Shown here: positions 45,101 through 47,163 of the stretch, piece after piece
Layout: each line of letters opens with the position of its first letter
How positions within the stretch are numbered: position 1 is the stretch's first letter
Source: Diorhabda sublineata
Lineage: Eukaryota > Arthropoda > Insecta > Coleoptera > Chrysomelidae
Assembly (NCBI RefSeq): GCF_026230105.1
Contig: NC_079478.1
Coordinates: 33,309,653 to 33,373,652, forward strand
DNA: 64,000 nt
Direction: 5' to 3'
Notes under the pieces: generated by a model
Database searches by the model: none
What the model was told of the DNA's origin: nothing
What the model saw: only the letters and a program-made list of their open reading frames with translations
Made by a program: the position numbers and the translations under genes

Positions 45101-47163
45101 GAATGAGAGAACGTTTTTTCACATACCAACTGTCCATATATTGTTTTCTCATAGATAATCTCCTTGGGCCCTTTAATAGTCTTGTTCATTAAGTAATAAA
45201 ATATTCTGAGGTTTTTACAACCAATCATGTAAAAGAATAATGTTTTGAGCAGCACGGTTGTGATTCCATTTTAAAATCTCAAATGTGAATATAAATAAAT
45301 TTAAAGTAAATACCTACATAACCTCAACTCTACAGTTTGTGTTTAAAGAGCAATTTTGAAGCCCAAACATTTATCTGGTAGTTGATGGGCACGCGAAAAC
45401 GACAATTTGGAGCGTGGGTTTAAAGTATTGTGCACGTATGTGCTCAATTGGGCGCTCAAATTGTGCAATTGGAAAGCAACGATTCTTCTTTGTAGGAAGT
45501 ATAGGTATGAGGAGTACGAACTCTGAACGTAAAGTTGAAAGATTGGTATTAATTTAGAGGACATAGGCAGGGCACGCTTTTTTTCAAGAAGTACTCGTTT
45601 GAATACATAGGTGGGAAGTCAAAGTTCGTTTTTAATCTTACCATGTAAAACTATTACGGTTGCCATTTATAATATGGTAAAATACCCTATTTTACATATT
45701 TATCATATTAATCACTGCATTAAACCAACTTTATAGTCAGATATATGTACTTTCAAGGGGTTTGTGGAACTATCAACCACACAAGAATTGCAGCAAGTCT
45801 TTCATAAGAGTGATGATAATTTTTTAAATTTGTATAAAGTATTCACAAAAAGAGTTTTTTCTGTGATGAATAACAAATGGCGAGGACAAAAAAAACATTT
45901 GATACATAATTATTCAATAGATATACTAATTTAATAATTATTGTGAAAAGCGACAAAAAATATGTTATTAAAACACATTGAGCCCTGGTGCAGTCCATAG
46001 GCCCGCAACAGACTTTCCCCTCAGCTCAGAGCAGTCCTATGGACTGCTTGACCTATTCTATTTCCAACTTTCTCCACAGCCAAAGAGAACGTATTTAAAT
46101 ATGTTTTACAGTTTGGTTGGATCGTCCTAGGTCCTTGAAACATTATCCTACATATGGTCCATTTGCATTATCTTCAACTCCATTGTAAAACAAAAAACCT
46201 TACTTTTCATATTTTTTTGTTTTCTTCAACATAATTCAAATATTTGATTAAAATTTTTGAATTTGATTTGTGCTACCCTCACGTTACATTGATATCATAT
46301 AATATCTTTCAAAGCACATCGCACATTTTGTACACTTTAAATAAAAACATAAATCATTGTTCAAAGGATAAAAAAGAAAACAAAGCTTTGTTTTTCCATA
46401 TTGTAAGTAGGGTATACCTTCAAAGTAATATAATGAAAAGATTTATTTTGAACAAAAAGTGAGAAACATGTTTTTGTGTATGGTCTTGGGCTCTGGGGAA
46501 AGTTTAAACATTTTCTAGCAATATTGATTTCAAATAAATTTTTCATTTATTTTTCCTTGGTTACACACCCCTATGGAGTGTAAAAAGACAAAAAAAAATT
46601 GGCCCAGGGGAAAGTTTATCAAATTTGGTTGGGTCTCAACGTGTTAAATATTACAATCAATTTACTTTAATTGCAGAAAAAAAGGTGACAACCCTAATTG
46701 TAATAAAGAAAAGGGGTTATTATAATTTAATATTTACGAATTAAGTTTCTTTCATCACATCTTTCTATAAATAGAAATTCTTGGTATTTAAATTTGTAAT
46801 CAATAATGAAGTTTATATTAAAATATATCGGAGTAAATATTTTCAATCGACTTTAAATTGATGAGAATGAGAATATTATTAATTATAGACTAAACAAAAT
46901 GAAGCTTTGTAGAACTTTTTTATAAATATATAGGTATATCACTGAATATCTTTGTATTAAAAACTGTACATATTTGTAAAGATAAATTTAGTAACCTGTA
47001 AGCAATCTCCACAGCTAGAGTTATCTATTTCGTGCATTTTCTCTTCATAAAGTCTTTTAAACTCATTTATAATATCCAAAGTCCTTGTTTCACCACACAC
47101 ACTATTTCCAACTGGCACTGGACAGCCATAAGATCTATCGCGAGATCTATTAATAGTACACAT
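190..47163 (-). CDS. Large multi-exon coiled-coil protein gene (family not recognised)
   Basis: At least 24 exons on the minus strand read as one chain, listed 5' to 3' by plus coordinates: 46996-47163, 43841-43993, 41585-41799, 39520-39700, 35237-35419, 29341-29397, 26221-26538, 21225-21269, 21050-21166, 17070-17228, 16966-17013, 15909-15971, 13198-13293, 13062-13145, 11877-11960, 10926-11006, 10793-10870, 9784-9837, 8969-9013, 8697-8915, 8432-8641, 4381-4443, 3986-4081 (or terminal 3899-4081), 1950-2033, 467-607, 190-324. Each has an AG acceptor and GT donor. All junctions are phase 0 except the one between exons 3 and 4, where 2+1 nt match. The product is rich in E, K, Q, L and heptad-like throughout, with scattered Cys pairs, and has no catalytic motif or membrane segment. 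It would be 967 aa if it stops in the 3899 exon, or more than 1050 aa and run off the left edge otherwise. A centrosomal, ciliary, golgin or motor-tail scaffold role would fit but is only inference. The chain could also be two adjacent genes. Confidence 0.78.
467..607 (-). CDS. Coiled-coil gene, exon 25
   Basis: The exon has 47 codons, phase 0/0, from acceptor GTATTTCAG to donor TCCGAG|GTACAA. It encodes LYLIEENYEKLQELNFNVEL and QDVESLENQLFKYHSLLKNS. Confidence 0.75.
783..1252. repeat. Minisatellite, about 68-bp unit, about 7 copies
   Basis: The unit contains GACAAATCGGGAGATCC, GGTCACTCTATTGTGCC and a CATAGTCTCGAGAC end. It repeats from about 785, 850, 916, 984, 1058, 1123 and 1191 with 10-20% divergence. 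It lies in the intron between exons 25 and 24 of the coiled-coil gene. Confidence 0.85.
1950..2033 (-). CDS. Coiled-coil gene, exon 24
   Basis: The exon has 28 codons, phase 0/0, from acceptor TTTTTAG to donor CAACAG|GTAAAA. It encodes VNCQEKLLVMFLQIISESEN then EKEQLNQQ. Confidence 0.72.
2545..3520 (-). mobile_element. R1/jockey-type non-LTR retrotransposon fragment (RT end + RNase H)
   Basis: The minus strand reads a degenerate RT core (GYKDNLIVAVIRVKHDGI, where functional copies have YADD), then SPNKTKQVPF and KLNKIQRLPILETL. The RNase H part follows: GICGPKCKLSIPLEKSLSIFQ, PGNEDAVNLTKKGATTP and YLGPES. Stops and frameshifts make it a dead copy. It sits in the intron between exons 23 and 24. 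Confidence 0.72.
3899..4081 (-). CDS. Coiled-coil gene, exon 23: terminal exon or internal with alternative donor
   Basis: Acceptor TTTGCTTAG is followed by 32 helical codons (IENQRTTISHLQEVLVTTKN, then ELDSVKQKYNDS). After AGT there is a strong GTGAGT donor at 3980-3985. If unspliced, translation continues 28 codons through GWTSRWFGFSESKP to a TGA at 3899. More phase-0 coiled-coil exons lie further left. Both outcomes are therefore possible: a C-terminal end with an aromatic, non-coiled tail, or continuation to the 1950-2033 exon. Confidence 0.72.
   Translation of the reverse strand: MENQRTTISHLQEVLVTTKNELDSVKQKYNDSVSVGWTSRWFGFSESKPTNDNPKPVHDI
4381..4443 (-). CDS. Coiled-coil gene, exon 22
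   Basis: This 21-codon exon is phase 0/0, from acceptor CGAATAG to donor TTAGAG|GTAAGT. It encodes VDLYTNTISVLEDTEEKYKL then E. It follows a 4-kb intron holding LINE and Helitron debris. Confidence 0.72.
4842..5345 (-). mobile_element. Helitron helicase remnant
   Basis: The minus strand, in broken frames, gives PKNEHCDEINKILDLLPG, KAKSTIPY and then LEVTGLPSHALTLKKGAVVI, LLRNLSPMKGLLYGTRLIV. These match the C-terminal Pif1-like helicase region of Helitron Rep/helicases (LNSL..G.PPH.L.LK.GA.VMLLRNL....GLCNGTRL). Upstream, SCGILAMVNTLL fits the preceding region poorly. It is a 5'-truncated dead copy. Confidence 0.7.
5797..6045. repeat. Direct repeat copy A (paired with 8226-8395)
   Basis: It shares TTTTAATTGTTTCTCATTCAA and a block around CTTCAAATATGGGTTTTTAT with 8226-8395. 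The latter lies beside exon 21. The two copies bracket the LINE remnants at 6.1-8.2 kb. Confidence 0.7.
6085..8220 (+). mobile_element. RTE-like LINE reverse transcriptase remnants
   Basis: The plus strand in shifting frames reads GEYQEGFKKG near 6130, EVVIYWKILKQKEV near 6345 and the RT catalytic LAYTDDLVL near 6500. A second piece at 7185-7400 gives VQKFEYLGVTVKNERGENVW and ELRVYKLYNQL. A 3' piece near 7570 gives LPWMGHLVIMDEDIWVKRSL. Partial repeats of the 3' segment continue to about 8220. Many stops are present. The motifs match EN-RT LINEs in which the 3' ORF ends with a GHxxRM-like motif. Confidence 0.75.
6834..7003 (-). mobile_element. Inverted LINE RT fragment inside the LINE remnant
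   Basis: The minus strand reads DFKVHKHDGTLIEFEELENF, MYLGVLLGIKCQEEKEMELI and IAKSNSLRRILTEI. This is the same FxYLG region that occurs on the plus strand at about 7260, but diverged and inverted. It indicates a second insertion or rearrangement. Confidence 0.6.
8226..8395. repeat. Direct repeat copy B (paired with 5797-6045)
   Basis: This intronic sequence lies next to exon 21 and resembles copy A in two blocks. The copy next to the exon is probably the original. Confidence 0.7.
8432..8641 (-). CDS. Coiled-coil gene, exon 21
   Basis: The exon has 70 codons, phase 0/0, from acceptor TTCTGTAG to donor ATAGCT|GTAAGT. It encodes KTQKEALNCIEKEVDNMRNK and CIQQLKNKLNELETTTKDAE. The intron to exon 20 is 55 bp. 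Downstream intron sequence (8305-8395) is repeated at 5947-6040. Confidence 0.82.
8697..8915 (-). CDS. Coiled-coil gene, exon 20
   Basis: The exon has 73 codons, phase 0/0, from acceptor ATTTCAG to donor AACACC|GTAAGA. It is a strong coiled coil with KFQAETLKMLQQELQNYQKR and VQCLENQIISLKDKLLRCEY segments. Confidence 0.82.
8969..9013 (-). CDS. Coiled-coil gene, exon 19
   Basis: This 15-codon exon is phase 0/0, from acceptor ATTTTTAG to donor GAAAAG|GTAAAC. It encodes VQTDVSETNDEQIEK. Confidence 0.68.
9490..9665 (-). pseudogene. Mariner transposase C-terminal fragment
   Basis: The minus strand reads PHVPYSTDLASMDYFLFSDL followed by KKWLGGQSFSENEVMISAIN. This matches the mariner HPPYSPDLAPSDYFLF...L..KKF signature up to the C-terminal helices. 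The rest of the element is absent. Confidence 0.75.
9784..9837 (-). CDS. Coiled-coil gene, exon 18
   Basis: This 18-codon exon is phase 0/0, from acceptor TTTTCCAG to donor ACTGAG|GTAAGA. It encodes LCKLCRHSLRVGFCGNTE. It is a C-x-x-C-containing, non-helical break in the coiled coil, possibly a hinge. Confidence 0.65.
9870..10740. other. Intronic stretch with no recognisable gene
   Basis: AT-rich sequence between exons 18 and 17. I see short open stretches but no frame that continues or matches a family I know. Confidence 0.5.
10793..10870 (-). CDS. Coiled-coil gene, exon 17
   Basis: The exon has 26 codons, phase 0/0, from acceptor TTTTCAG to donor TTGAAA|GTAAGT. It encodes SQQTAILEEKIRDLELYIQD then IKGKLK. 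The intron to exon 16 is 55 bp. Confidence 0.78.
10926..11006 (-). CDS. Coiled-coil gene, exon 16
   Basis: The exon has 27 codons, phase 0/0, from acceptor TTTTTTAG to donor TTGGAA|GTAATA. It encodes INKEEINILINRLKTLEQ then KPCPQMNLE. A LINE remnant begins about 30 bp upstream of its acceptor. Confidence 0.72.
11040..11580 (+). mobile_element. LINE RT 3' fragment, A-rich
   Basis: The plus strand reads IEVERRKMEININKTKFIIM (RT thumb-like ...INxxKTKxM) and, 350 bp later, NRRRPRR-QKKWENSGAN. This resembles the GRPRxRW.D.. end of RTE/CR1-type ORF2. It is broken and A-rich, so the assignment is moderate. Confidence 0.5.
11877..11960 (-). CDS. Coiled-coil gene, exon 15 (84 nt, resembles exon 14)
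   Basis: The exon has 28 codons, phase 0/0, from acceptor TTTTCAG to donor AAAAAG|GTAAAA. It encodes ENCVLNNKIKELECCMCEAN then EQKK. It is the same length as exon 14 and alignable along its whole length. Confidence 0.78.
12013..12960. repeat. Tandem array of an about 390-bp unit (2.5 copies)
   Basis: A block with TGGTCC/TTTAGTCAT, CATAAGAA-AATCTGGACATTAA and TTAATACTGGGACAGATGT recurs at about 12013, 12355 and 12755. A second block with CCAATAAAAAAATGGTC and TTTTAACATGTACTGGGTG recurs at 12300 and 12686. Each unit carries CTGGGTG/CCGGGTG edges like MITE ends. Confidence 0.72.
13062..13145 (-). CDS. Coiled-coil gene, exon 14 (84 nt, resembles exon 15)
   Basis: The exon has 28 codons, phase 0/0, from acceptor TTTTTTAG to donor ATAAAG|GTAAGC. 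It encodes KCSQICALTERIKELEGCL then CDANERIK. Length, IKELE core and C-x-C-(D/E)-A-N-E tail match the next exon, which points to exon duplication. Confidence 0.8.
13198..13293 (-). CDS. Coiled-coil gene, exon 13
   Basis: The exon has 32 codons, phase 0/0, from acceptor TTGTACAG to donor GAAAAG|GTATTT. It encodes ITQEEVEKLNKTIDELRNTL then EQSKRLQEVEEK. Its start resembles exon 16 (INKEEINILINRLKTLEQ). Confidence 0.78.
13664..15000. mobile_element. Head-to-head transposon dimer / foldback element with transposase fragment
   Basis: Arms 13664-13972 and 14686-15000 are inverted copies of each other. Both end in a shared CCATGTAGT, followed inward by GACGGAATAAATAATTCTAC. A second, inner inverted pair lies at about 14097-14205 and 14325-14421. 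The plus half encodes a transposase C-terminus (separate entry). The minus inner arm is a piece of the same transposase gene. Two inverted copies of one element, or one element with very long terminal repeats, would explain this. Confidence 0.75.
14300..14645 (+). pseudogene. IS630-like/mariner-superfamily transposase C-terminal fragment
   Basis: The plus strand reads APAHFLNDVKNHLNNIFPNT and WIGRGGPFV, then after a frame change MDSFLWGYRKIYVI and FDAIRKNLGMLFQVQRNRLW, ending GAHFEHLL. This is the insect family with HFxxxVRxYLNxxFPxxWIGRGGP...PLDFFLWGYLK...GGHFEHLL. The catalytic acidic residue region is disrupted and upstream domains are missing. Confidence 0.8.
15043..15564. mobile_element. 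MITE with perfect 17-bp terminal inverted repeats and a 24-bp palindrome
   Basis: The ends ATTTTTTCTACGACCGT (15043-15059) and its exact complement (15548-15564) define the element. It has no coding capacity. At 15108-15131 there is a perfect 24-bp palindrome centred on CGCACT/AGTGCG. Related TGCGGGAAAG sequence also lies outside the right end (to about 15665), so the true element may be longer. Confidence 0.7.
15909..15971 (-). CDS. Coiled-coil gene, exon 12
   Basis: This 21-codon exon is phase 0/0, with acceptor TATTGCAG and donor AAGGAG|GTAACT. It encodes EKCACQKDRKLTENLLALKK followed by E. The EKC start recurs in exon 14. Confidence 0.72.
16198..16722 (-). pseudogene. Transposase N-terminal (HTH) fragment
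   Basis: The minus strand reads MNNQYKKEFIFYETMFTEFQ, QFPNSPLSNRF, EDVPQSLKNG and then KQPNQSAVRLSGEL, KRKLYRIYDRGRDD. The pattern FxxxFPNxxxxxRF...VxRLxxxG...PNxSxRxLSxELGIS is the double helix-turn-helix of the IS630-like insect family also seen at 14.3 and 60.1 kb. It is GC-richer than its surroundings. Frames are broken and there is no DDE domain. Confidence 0.62.
16966..17013 (-). CDS. Coiled-coil gene, exon 11
   Basis: This 16-codon exon is phase 0/0, with acceptor TTAATTAG and donor AGTAAG|GTAAAA. It encodes CRLVERVNQLSRDFSK. The intron to exon 10 is 56 bp, typical for insects. Confidence 0.72.
17070..17228 (-). CDS. Coiled-coil gene, exon 10
   Basis: The exon has 53 codons, phase 0/0, from acceptor AATCCAG to donor GACAAA|GTAAGT. 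It encodes LQEKQQLKEKYKKTAQQGLC and NNELKEQTEKLKVELENCL. It directly neighbours the mariner copy at 17289, which lies just upstream in the same intron. Confidence 0.82.
17289..18030 (+). mobile_element. Mariner element with inactivated transposase
   Basis: The left end TTATTAGAAGTGTCAGTGTA, then TTTTGACGTCAAAAAAGTG, is mariner-like. The transposase starts MSTEIVNIEKLEYRAIIKYL at 17362 and shows YATVKNWTASVKRGKFSIED and DDRSGRSVSV. After a frameshift/deletion near 17670 it continues KIAAEWIPKCLNVDQRRARV, TMNETWVHFYDPETKQQSME and VFWDCHGVIMIDFLDKGR. The first catalytic Asp of the DD34D triad is Asn (MNETW). The third is missing, because the sequence diverges from mariner after 18000. It is a dead, truncated copy. 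Confidence 0.88.
18203..19008 (-). mobile_element. Second mariner-type element, opposite strand, degraded
   Basis: The terminal repeats resemble each other: GGGTTGGTACTAAGTTTTGA at 18213 and, inverted, GGGTTGCTACTTAAGTTTTG ending near 19005. The minus strand encodes VYRWLYKFNRRRTSLQDEFR at the HTH and, in other frames, APNDFF, NKLRCQRFSTPEKSIDAFKS and HVLEVPQSEWKK near the C-terminus. The mid-part carrying the catalytic residues is deleted. It belongs to a different lineage from the copy at 17289. Confidence 0.78.
19431..19831. repeat. 121-bp direct repeat, two copies offset by 280 bp
   Basis: 19431-19551 and 19711-19831 are nearly identical (CTACCCTATACTTCTCTTGA, then GACGCTTTGCCATTTGGGC and GTGTTAGTGACCGCGGTGTT). 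A shorter diverged copy of the end lies at about 20116-20165. Confidence 0.8.
20166..21040. other. Intronic stretch without recognisable gene
   Basis: AT-rich. It includes a run of short TTAGTGAATAG-type direct repeats at about 20730-20790. I see no coding frame. Confidence 0.5.
21050..21166 (-). CDS. Coiled-coil gene, exon 9
   Basis: The exon has 39 codons, phase 0/0, from acceptor TTTCTAG to donor TTT|GTATGT. It encodes KIDKEKLEKCNSVIEEKLRE followed by TKCHVQKLENDFNMF, a clear heptad pattern. Confidence 0.75.
21225..21269 (-). CDS. Coiled-coil gene, exon 8
   Basis: This 15-codon exon is phase 0/0, with acceptor TTTTATAG and donor ACTGAG|GTATTT. It encodes LISCLEDGKRRLETE. It is separated from the next exon by an intron of only 58 bp. 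Confidence 0.7.
21392..21452 (-). pseudogene. Exon-like coiled-coil fragment with in-frame stop
   Basis: After acceptor TTTAG the minus strand reads CKINEANVKSKIREAEKKLL, then reaches a TGA just before a GTGTAT donor. An A8 run precedes the stop, so a slippage or assembly error is possible. No single-base change gives a clean phase-0 exon with that donor. Confidence 0.35.
21582..21937. mobile_element. hAT-type MITE, 356 bp, with perfect 8-bp target site duplication
   Basis: The ends CAGGGCTTCTTAAACT and, inverted, CAGGGCTTCTTAAACTTT are flanked by GCTTAGAG on both sides (21574-21581 and 21938-21945). The GTGGGTCGCGA / GGGGGTCG sub-terminal sequence is typical of arthropod hAT non-autonomous elements. 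It has no coding capacity. The intact target duplication implies relatively recent insertion. Confidence 0.9.
22250..22465 (+). pseudogene. Mariner transposase C-terminal scrap
   Basis: The plus strand reads NPDMAPFDYILFAKP followed by GEIFNCEGEIKRKF, a decayed version of SPDLAPCDYFLFPKLK...F.S.EE. There are stops on both sides. Confidence 0.55.
22765..22960 (-). mobile_element. LINE 3' end with GAA/GAT microsatellite tail
   Basis: The minus strand reads GRPRGQNVR then TTRPPTRWYESWSSSSQPQL and ends in GATGAAGAAGAAGAAG. The RPPTRW motif and the trinucleotide tail are typical of RTE/CR1-type 3' ends. Confidence 0.6.
22990..23770. other. Intronic AT-rich stretch, nothing recognised
   Basis: A possible MITE edge (ATATACAGGGCGGTTGTC) lies at 23192. 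I found no matching inverted end and no coding frame. Confidence 0.45.
23775..24490 (-). pseudogene. Mariner transposase pseudogene (SETMAR-like lineage)
   Basis: The minus strand gives MISDNHRVKLIEIVKTVKVS, ESVGRFVIEYLDFWKLCWKR, ELTIDQNKT near 24.2-24.45 kb. It ends IAETVAYFETKD near 23.84 kb. The central part with the DETW and third-Asp regions is deleted or scrambled. Confidence 0.75.
24960..25775. repeat. Three diverged copies of a 150-200-bp repeat
   Basis: Blocks at about 24970-25175, 25388-25560 and 25605-25775 share CCAAGCATCAGCGRCATTC, ACTTAGATGRYCGATTAAAA and CAGTCACTAGT, followed by GGAGCAGTTGTTTGGTAAGA-like ends. No protein was recognised. Confidence 0.65.
25861..25973 (-). pseudogene. 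Exon-like coiled-coil fragment, phase does not fit
   Basis: The minus strand reads QKYLEEILEVAINEMKKLEE and then NNVTLKMLTEGLKLISS. It has a plausible AAG acceptor and a GTGAGG donor. It would need one base carried over from the previous exon, but the 26221-26538 exon ends in phase 0. It may be a decayed exon, or an isoform-specific exon joined to something I did not find. Confidence 0.4.
26221..26538 (-). CDS. Coiled-coil gene, exon 7 (largest internal exon)
   Basis: The exon has 106 codons, phase 0/0, with acceptor TTTTTAG|AAAGG and donor GCT|GTAAGA. It encodes a long helix including KYEIQLSLDCLDQKMQEATE, EIIQLNKLVDIKHNQLEELF and KVDVELKYLEERADSA. It sits immediately left of the 26.6-28.5 kb satellite block, which occupies the preceding intron. 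Confidence 0.82.
26640..28535. repeat. Satellite block with dimeric higher-order repeat
   Basis: Monomers of about 145 bp are built around GAAATGTCATGTCAAATGTCA. From about 27489 to 28510 two monomer types alternate. Type A has GTGAAGGAAACTGTCTCCG and type B has TTTTGAAGCGAACTGTCTCAG, giving a 290-bp A-B period repeated nearly identically. The last two monomers are B-B. From 26640 to 27480 the monomers are much more diverged. It lies wholly inside the intron between exons 6 and 7. Confidence 0.9.
28540..29330. other. Intronic stretch, nothing recognised
   Basis: AT-rich sequence between the satellite and exon 6. I see no frame with recognisable motifs. Confidence 0.45.
29341..29397 (-). CDS. 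Coiled-coil gene, exon 6 (skips the 29488-30027 exon)
   Basis: This is a 19-codon exon, phase 0/0, with acceptor TTTTTAG|GAA and donor CTTTG|GTAAGA. It encodes ENNVLKEDSLRLMNKLVTL. It lies only 90 bp past the stop codon of the alternative terminal exon. Confidence 0.72.
29488..30027 (-). CDS. Probable alternative terminal exon of the coiled-coil gene (179 codons + stop)
   Basis: An open frame of 179 codons follows acceptor CCCTAG|GTT in phase 0 and ends in TAA at 29488. It begins VSFPEKPYPKNPDSPNSNS and continues with a lysine-rich, mostly polar region with Cys pairs (NCSKCRLKFE) and a C-terminal RRRRNVCVPKHIPVKMY. The composition is less helical than the other exons. Exon 5 upstream ends in phase 0, so it can splice here. 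The next exon downstream (29341-29397) also starts in phase 0, so it can be joined only if this exon is skipped. I read it as an alternative C-terminal exon giving a shorter isoform of about 479 aa. It could also be the true end of one gene, with a second gene starting beyond. Confidence 0.62.
   Translation of the reverse strand, partial: VSFPEKPYPKNPDSPNSNSMLQKEVDEEQVLIINHTKKIIQSGKSTVIYLRHDADEKSKKSETVVNEHIANCSKCRLKFENKINSTQIENKNEKGNALFLCKSENDLTKCRNLLNRIKERSKMTVSNAVVSRRNTFIGTSKEQLDIEDEDVLRRRRNVCVPKHIPVKMYVNNLEFNKKK
30199..30231. repeat. (AT)n microsatellite
   Basis: An uninterrupted AT dinucleotide run of about 32 bp. Confidence 0.95.
31676..32345 (-). mobile_element. LTR-retrotransposon-like leader: tRNA primer-binding-site motif plus gag-like coiled-coil ORF
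   Basis: On the minus strand TTGGCGCCCAACGTGGGGC (about 32315-32333) has the form of a retroelement primer-binding site. About 100 bp later MEKGMTLRDGKQIREGES begins, followed by stops. A 117-codon open frame then follows (32032 to 31679; NENELKMEIGGNSKKIEINT, KMEIKNIQGKIEQIEKKG), lysine/glutamate-rich and helical. Insect gag proteins often begin this way. No protease, RT or integrase follows, and I could not match LTRs. It could be a non-autonomous element. An ordinary coding gene is unlikely. Confidence 0.45.
32340..32381. repeat. (TA)n microsatellite
   Basis: A TA run of about 40 bp directly beside the TTGGCGCC motif. Confidence 0.95.
32690..34990 (+). mobile_element. Penelope-like element, reverse transcriptase split by an inserted DNA element
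   Basis: The plus strand reads FKILKADKSNKTVIMKAEYY (33225), LPPKIYGLPKLHKPDIPL (33450), then PIVSSIQTPLTPL with a stop inside. It continues YVFISLDVVSLYTNIPI and YKQIDGGAMGASISSVIA to 33877. After the 877-bp insertion it resumes in frame with QLVMEDLDETVLSKLDINIP and FFRYVDDCIS (catalytic YVDD) at 34763-34870. This is the Penelope-type RT order. The GIY-YIG endonuclease end is missing, and several stops make it inactive. Confidence 0.85.
33878..34754. mobile_element. 877-bp non-autonomous DNA element with 8-bp target duplication, inserted in the Penelope RT
   Basis: The ends TATGGAGTGTAAAGAAGGAG and, inverted, TATGGAGTGTAGAGAAGGAG are followed by matching GAACRTCTCT, and further in both arms share GTGGCGCTGATT. 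GTTATAGC flanks both sides (33870-33877 and 34755-34762), and removing one copy restores the RT frame. An 8-bp duplication fits hAT, P or Merlin-type elements. The terminal bases are not decisive. The interior is AT-rich with no transposase. Confidence 0.88.
35237..35419 (-). CDS. Coiled-coil gene, exon 5
   Basis: The exon has 61 codons, phase 0/0, with acceptor TTTTTTAG|AAT and donor CAACAG|GTACTA. It is a strongly charged coiled coil, with KRECQELEDRCIQADKQTAF followed by DDIIKELRKEIKQLKQQ. It lies 300 bp right of the Penelope-like element remnant and just left of a LINE RNase H fragment. Confidence 0.82.
35720..36000 (+). mobile_element. Non-LTR retrotransposon RNase H fragment
   Basis: The plus strand reads VLQWIPVHTGVEGNEIADRL, DKVGIDKLFIGPEAF and NHRTINKALEKRVYEG. 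The W.P.H.G..GNE.AD motif is the RNase H domain of R1/jockey/LOA-type LINEs. Decayed sequence of the same element may run to about 36200. Confidence 0.8.
36509..36652. repeat. Hairpin repeat, about 60-bp nearly perfect arms
   Basis: The left arm 36509-36569 contains CACTGTCTGACACGCGTTTC and CCAAGTTATCGTCTTCAGAG. The right arm 36590-36652 is its complement with a few mismatches. The same family occurs at 54.97-55.44 kb. Confidence 0.85.
36780..39178 (+). mobile_element. EN-RT LINE (RTE-like) pseudogene ending in a (TA)n tract
   Basis: Plus-strand fragments follow the normal order. First comes the AP endonuclease end (IKMVVGGMSAKVGMETMY near 37115, where functional copies have GDMNAKVG) and RSYRGADANTDHFLLI near 37275. 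The RT follows, with LFIDFKQAYDTVER near 38085, PIXTVAFNLVLEKI near 38175 and the catalytic IIAYADDLAL near 38265. Then come FEYLEAAMSNKNEGR and RIYQTIIRPTVTYGSEIW (38480-38690), and RRLGHNKRINIGKRAIEEEE with RRRRPKKKLLDAV at the 3' end. Frames are broken about six times. The 3' end abuts a TA microsatellite, a typical tail. Confidence 0.85.
39093..39178. repeat. (TA)n microsatellite, 86 bp
   Basis: An uninterrupted AT run at the 3' end of the LINE. It probably arose as the element's tail. Confidence 0.95.
39520..39700 (-). CDS. Coiled-coil gene, exon 4
   Basis: The exon is 181 nt. Its acceptor TTTTCAG|A supplies the one base that completes the split codon left by the 41585-41799 exon. It ends in phase 0 at CAGAAG|GTAAAT and encodes a coiled coil containing FEQQRIICSTIQSLESKLGD and KTKQEECDNLQK. 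The complementary phase is good evidence that the two exons are spliced directly together. Confidence 0.8.
40690..41115 (+). mobile_element. Possible LINE C-terminal fragment
   Basis: The plus strand reads FLAGHCLVKYHLKMIDILHI, similar to the TGHCPLRYHLHKMGI motif that follows RNase H in R1/jockey-type elements. The flanking sequence is broken. Confidence 0.4.
41585..41799 (-). CDS. Coiled-coil gene, exon 3
   Basis: The exon is 215 nt, from acceptor CCCAG|GTAATG to donor AAAAGG|GTAAGA. It is the only exon of the chain that ends out of phase, leaving two bases. It encodes VMKKYREHDITEDILEE, then NLESDVRNLLELIRRVRDED and a less helical FSLGGLTFYEVTHKEL segment. Confidence 0.8.
42165..42460 (-). 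pseudogene. Mariner transposase C-terminal fragment
   Basis: The minus strand reads LPHPPYSPDLALSDYWLL, then in another frame VAETEAYFQAKDKSFYKHGM and EKLEKRWNDCITLEG. This is the diagnostic C-terminus of SETMAR-like mariners, separated by one frameshift. It lies in the intron between exons 2 and 3. Confidence 0.85.
42461..43840. other. Intronic AT-rich stretch, nothing recognised
   Basis: It includes a TGAATCGATTCATC/GATTCGAATCGA palindromic patch near 43230. I see no gene or defined repeat ends. Confidence 0.45.
43841..43993 (-). CDS. Coiled-coil gene, exon 2
   Basis: The exon has 51 codons, phase 0 at both ends. The acceptor is TTTAAAG|GAA and the donor GAG|GTAAG. It contains the well-formed segments QQDWIGDLTEQNEMLVRAVE and MLEEKLQKSAQCICE. 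This is the most conserved-looking part of the protein and the best query for a homology search. Confidence 0.82.
44499..44849. mobile_element. MITE family X copy 1
   Basis: It begins GGTGCGTTCCGCTAAGCACT and ends AGTGGAATGCACC in inverted orientation. Internal sequence (GAGGCGTTTTGAGCG, CTGCAATCTGCGTTGCTTGAG, GTTAGTCATGACGTCATGAG) is shared with the copy at 52368. It has no coding capacity. GC content is clearly above its surroundings. Confidence 0.8.
44945..45280. repeat. Single arm of foldback family Y
   Basis: It matches both arms of the foldback at 59.57-61.23 kb: TGTGTAATACTTCTATATGG, then CTCCTCCGAG, TTCTGCGCAT, GTATAGATAAA and TTTTCTCATAGATAA, followed by CTCCTTGGGCCCTTTAA. Confidence 0.78.
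45300..46950. other. Intron 1 sequence with a small hairpin, no gene
   Basis: At 45983-46046 GCAGTCCATAGG and its complement CCTATGGACTGC form a stem around about 40 bp. Otherwise the region is AT-rich with no coding evidence. Confidence 0.45.
46996..47163 (-). CDS. Coiled-coil gene, first recognised coding exon
   Basis: The 56 codons begin with Met at 47163 and end at a CAG|GTTACT donor in phase 0. The N-terminus is Cys-, Arg- and Gly-rich (MCTINRSRDRSYG), followed by a helical stretch with FKRLYEEK. The Met directly follows a T-rich AAAG that could be a splice acceptor. The exon may therefore be internal, with more 5' sequence upstream; I could not settle the true start. Confidence 0.7.
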
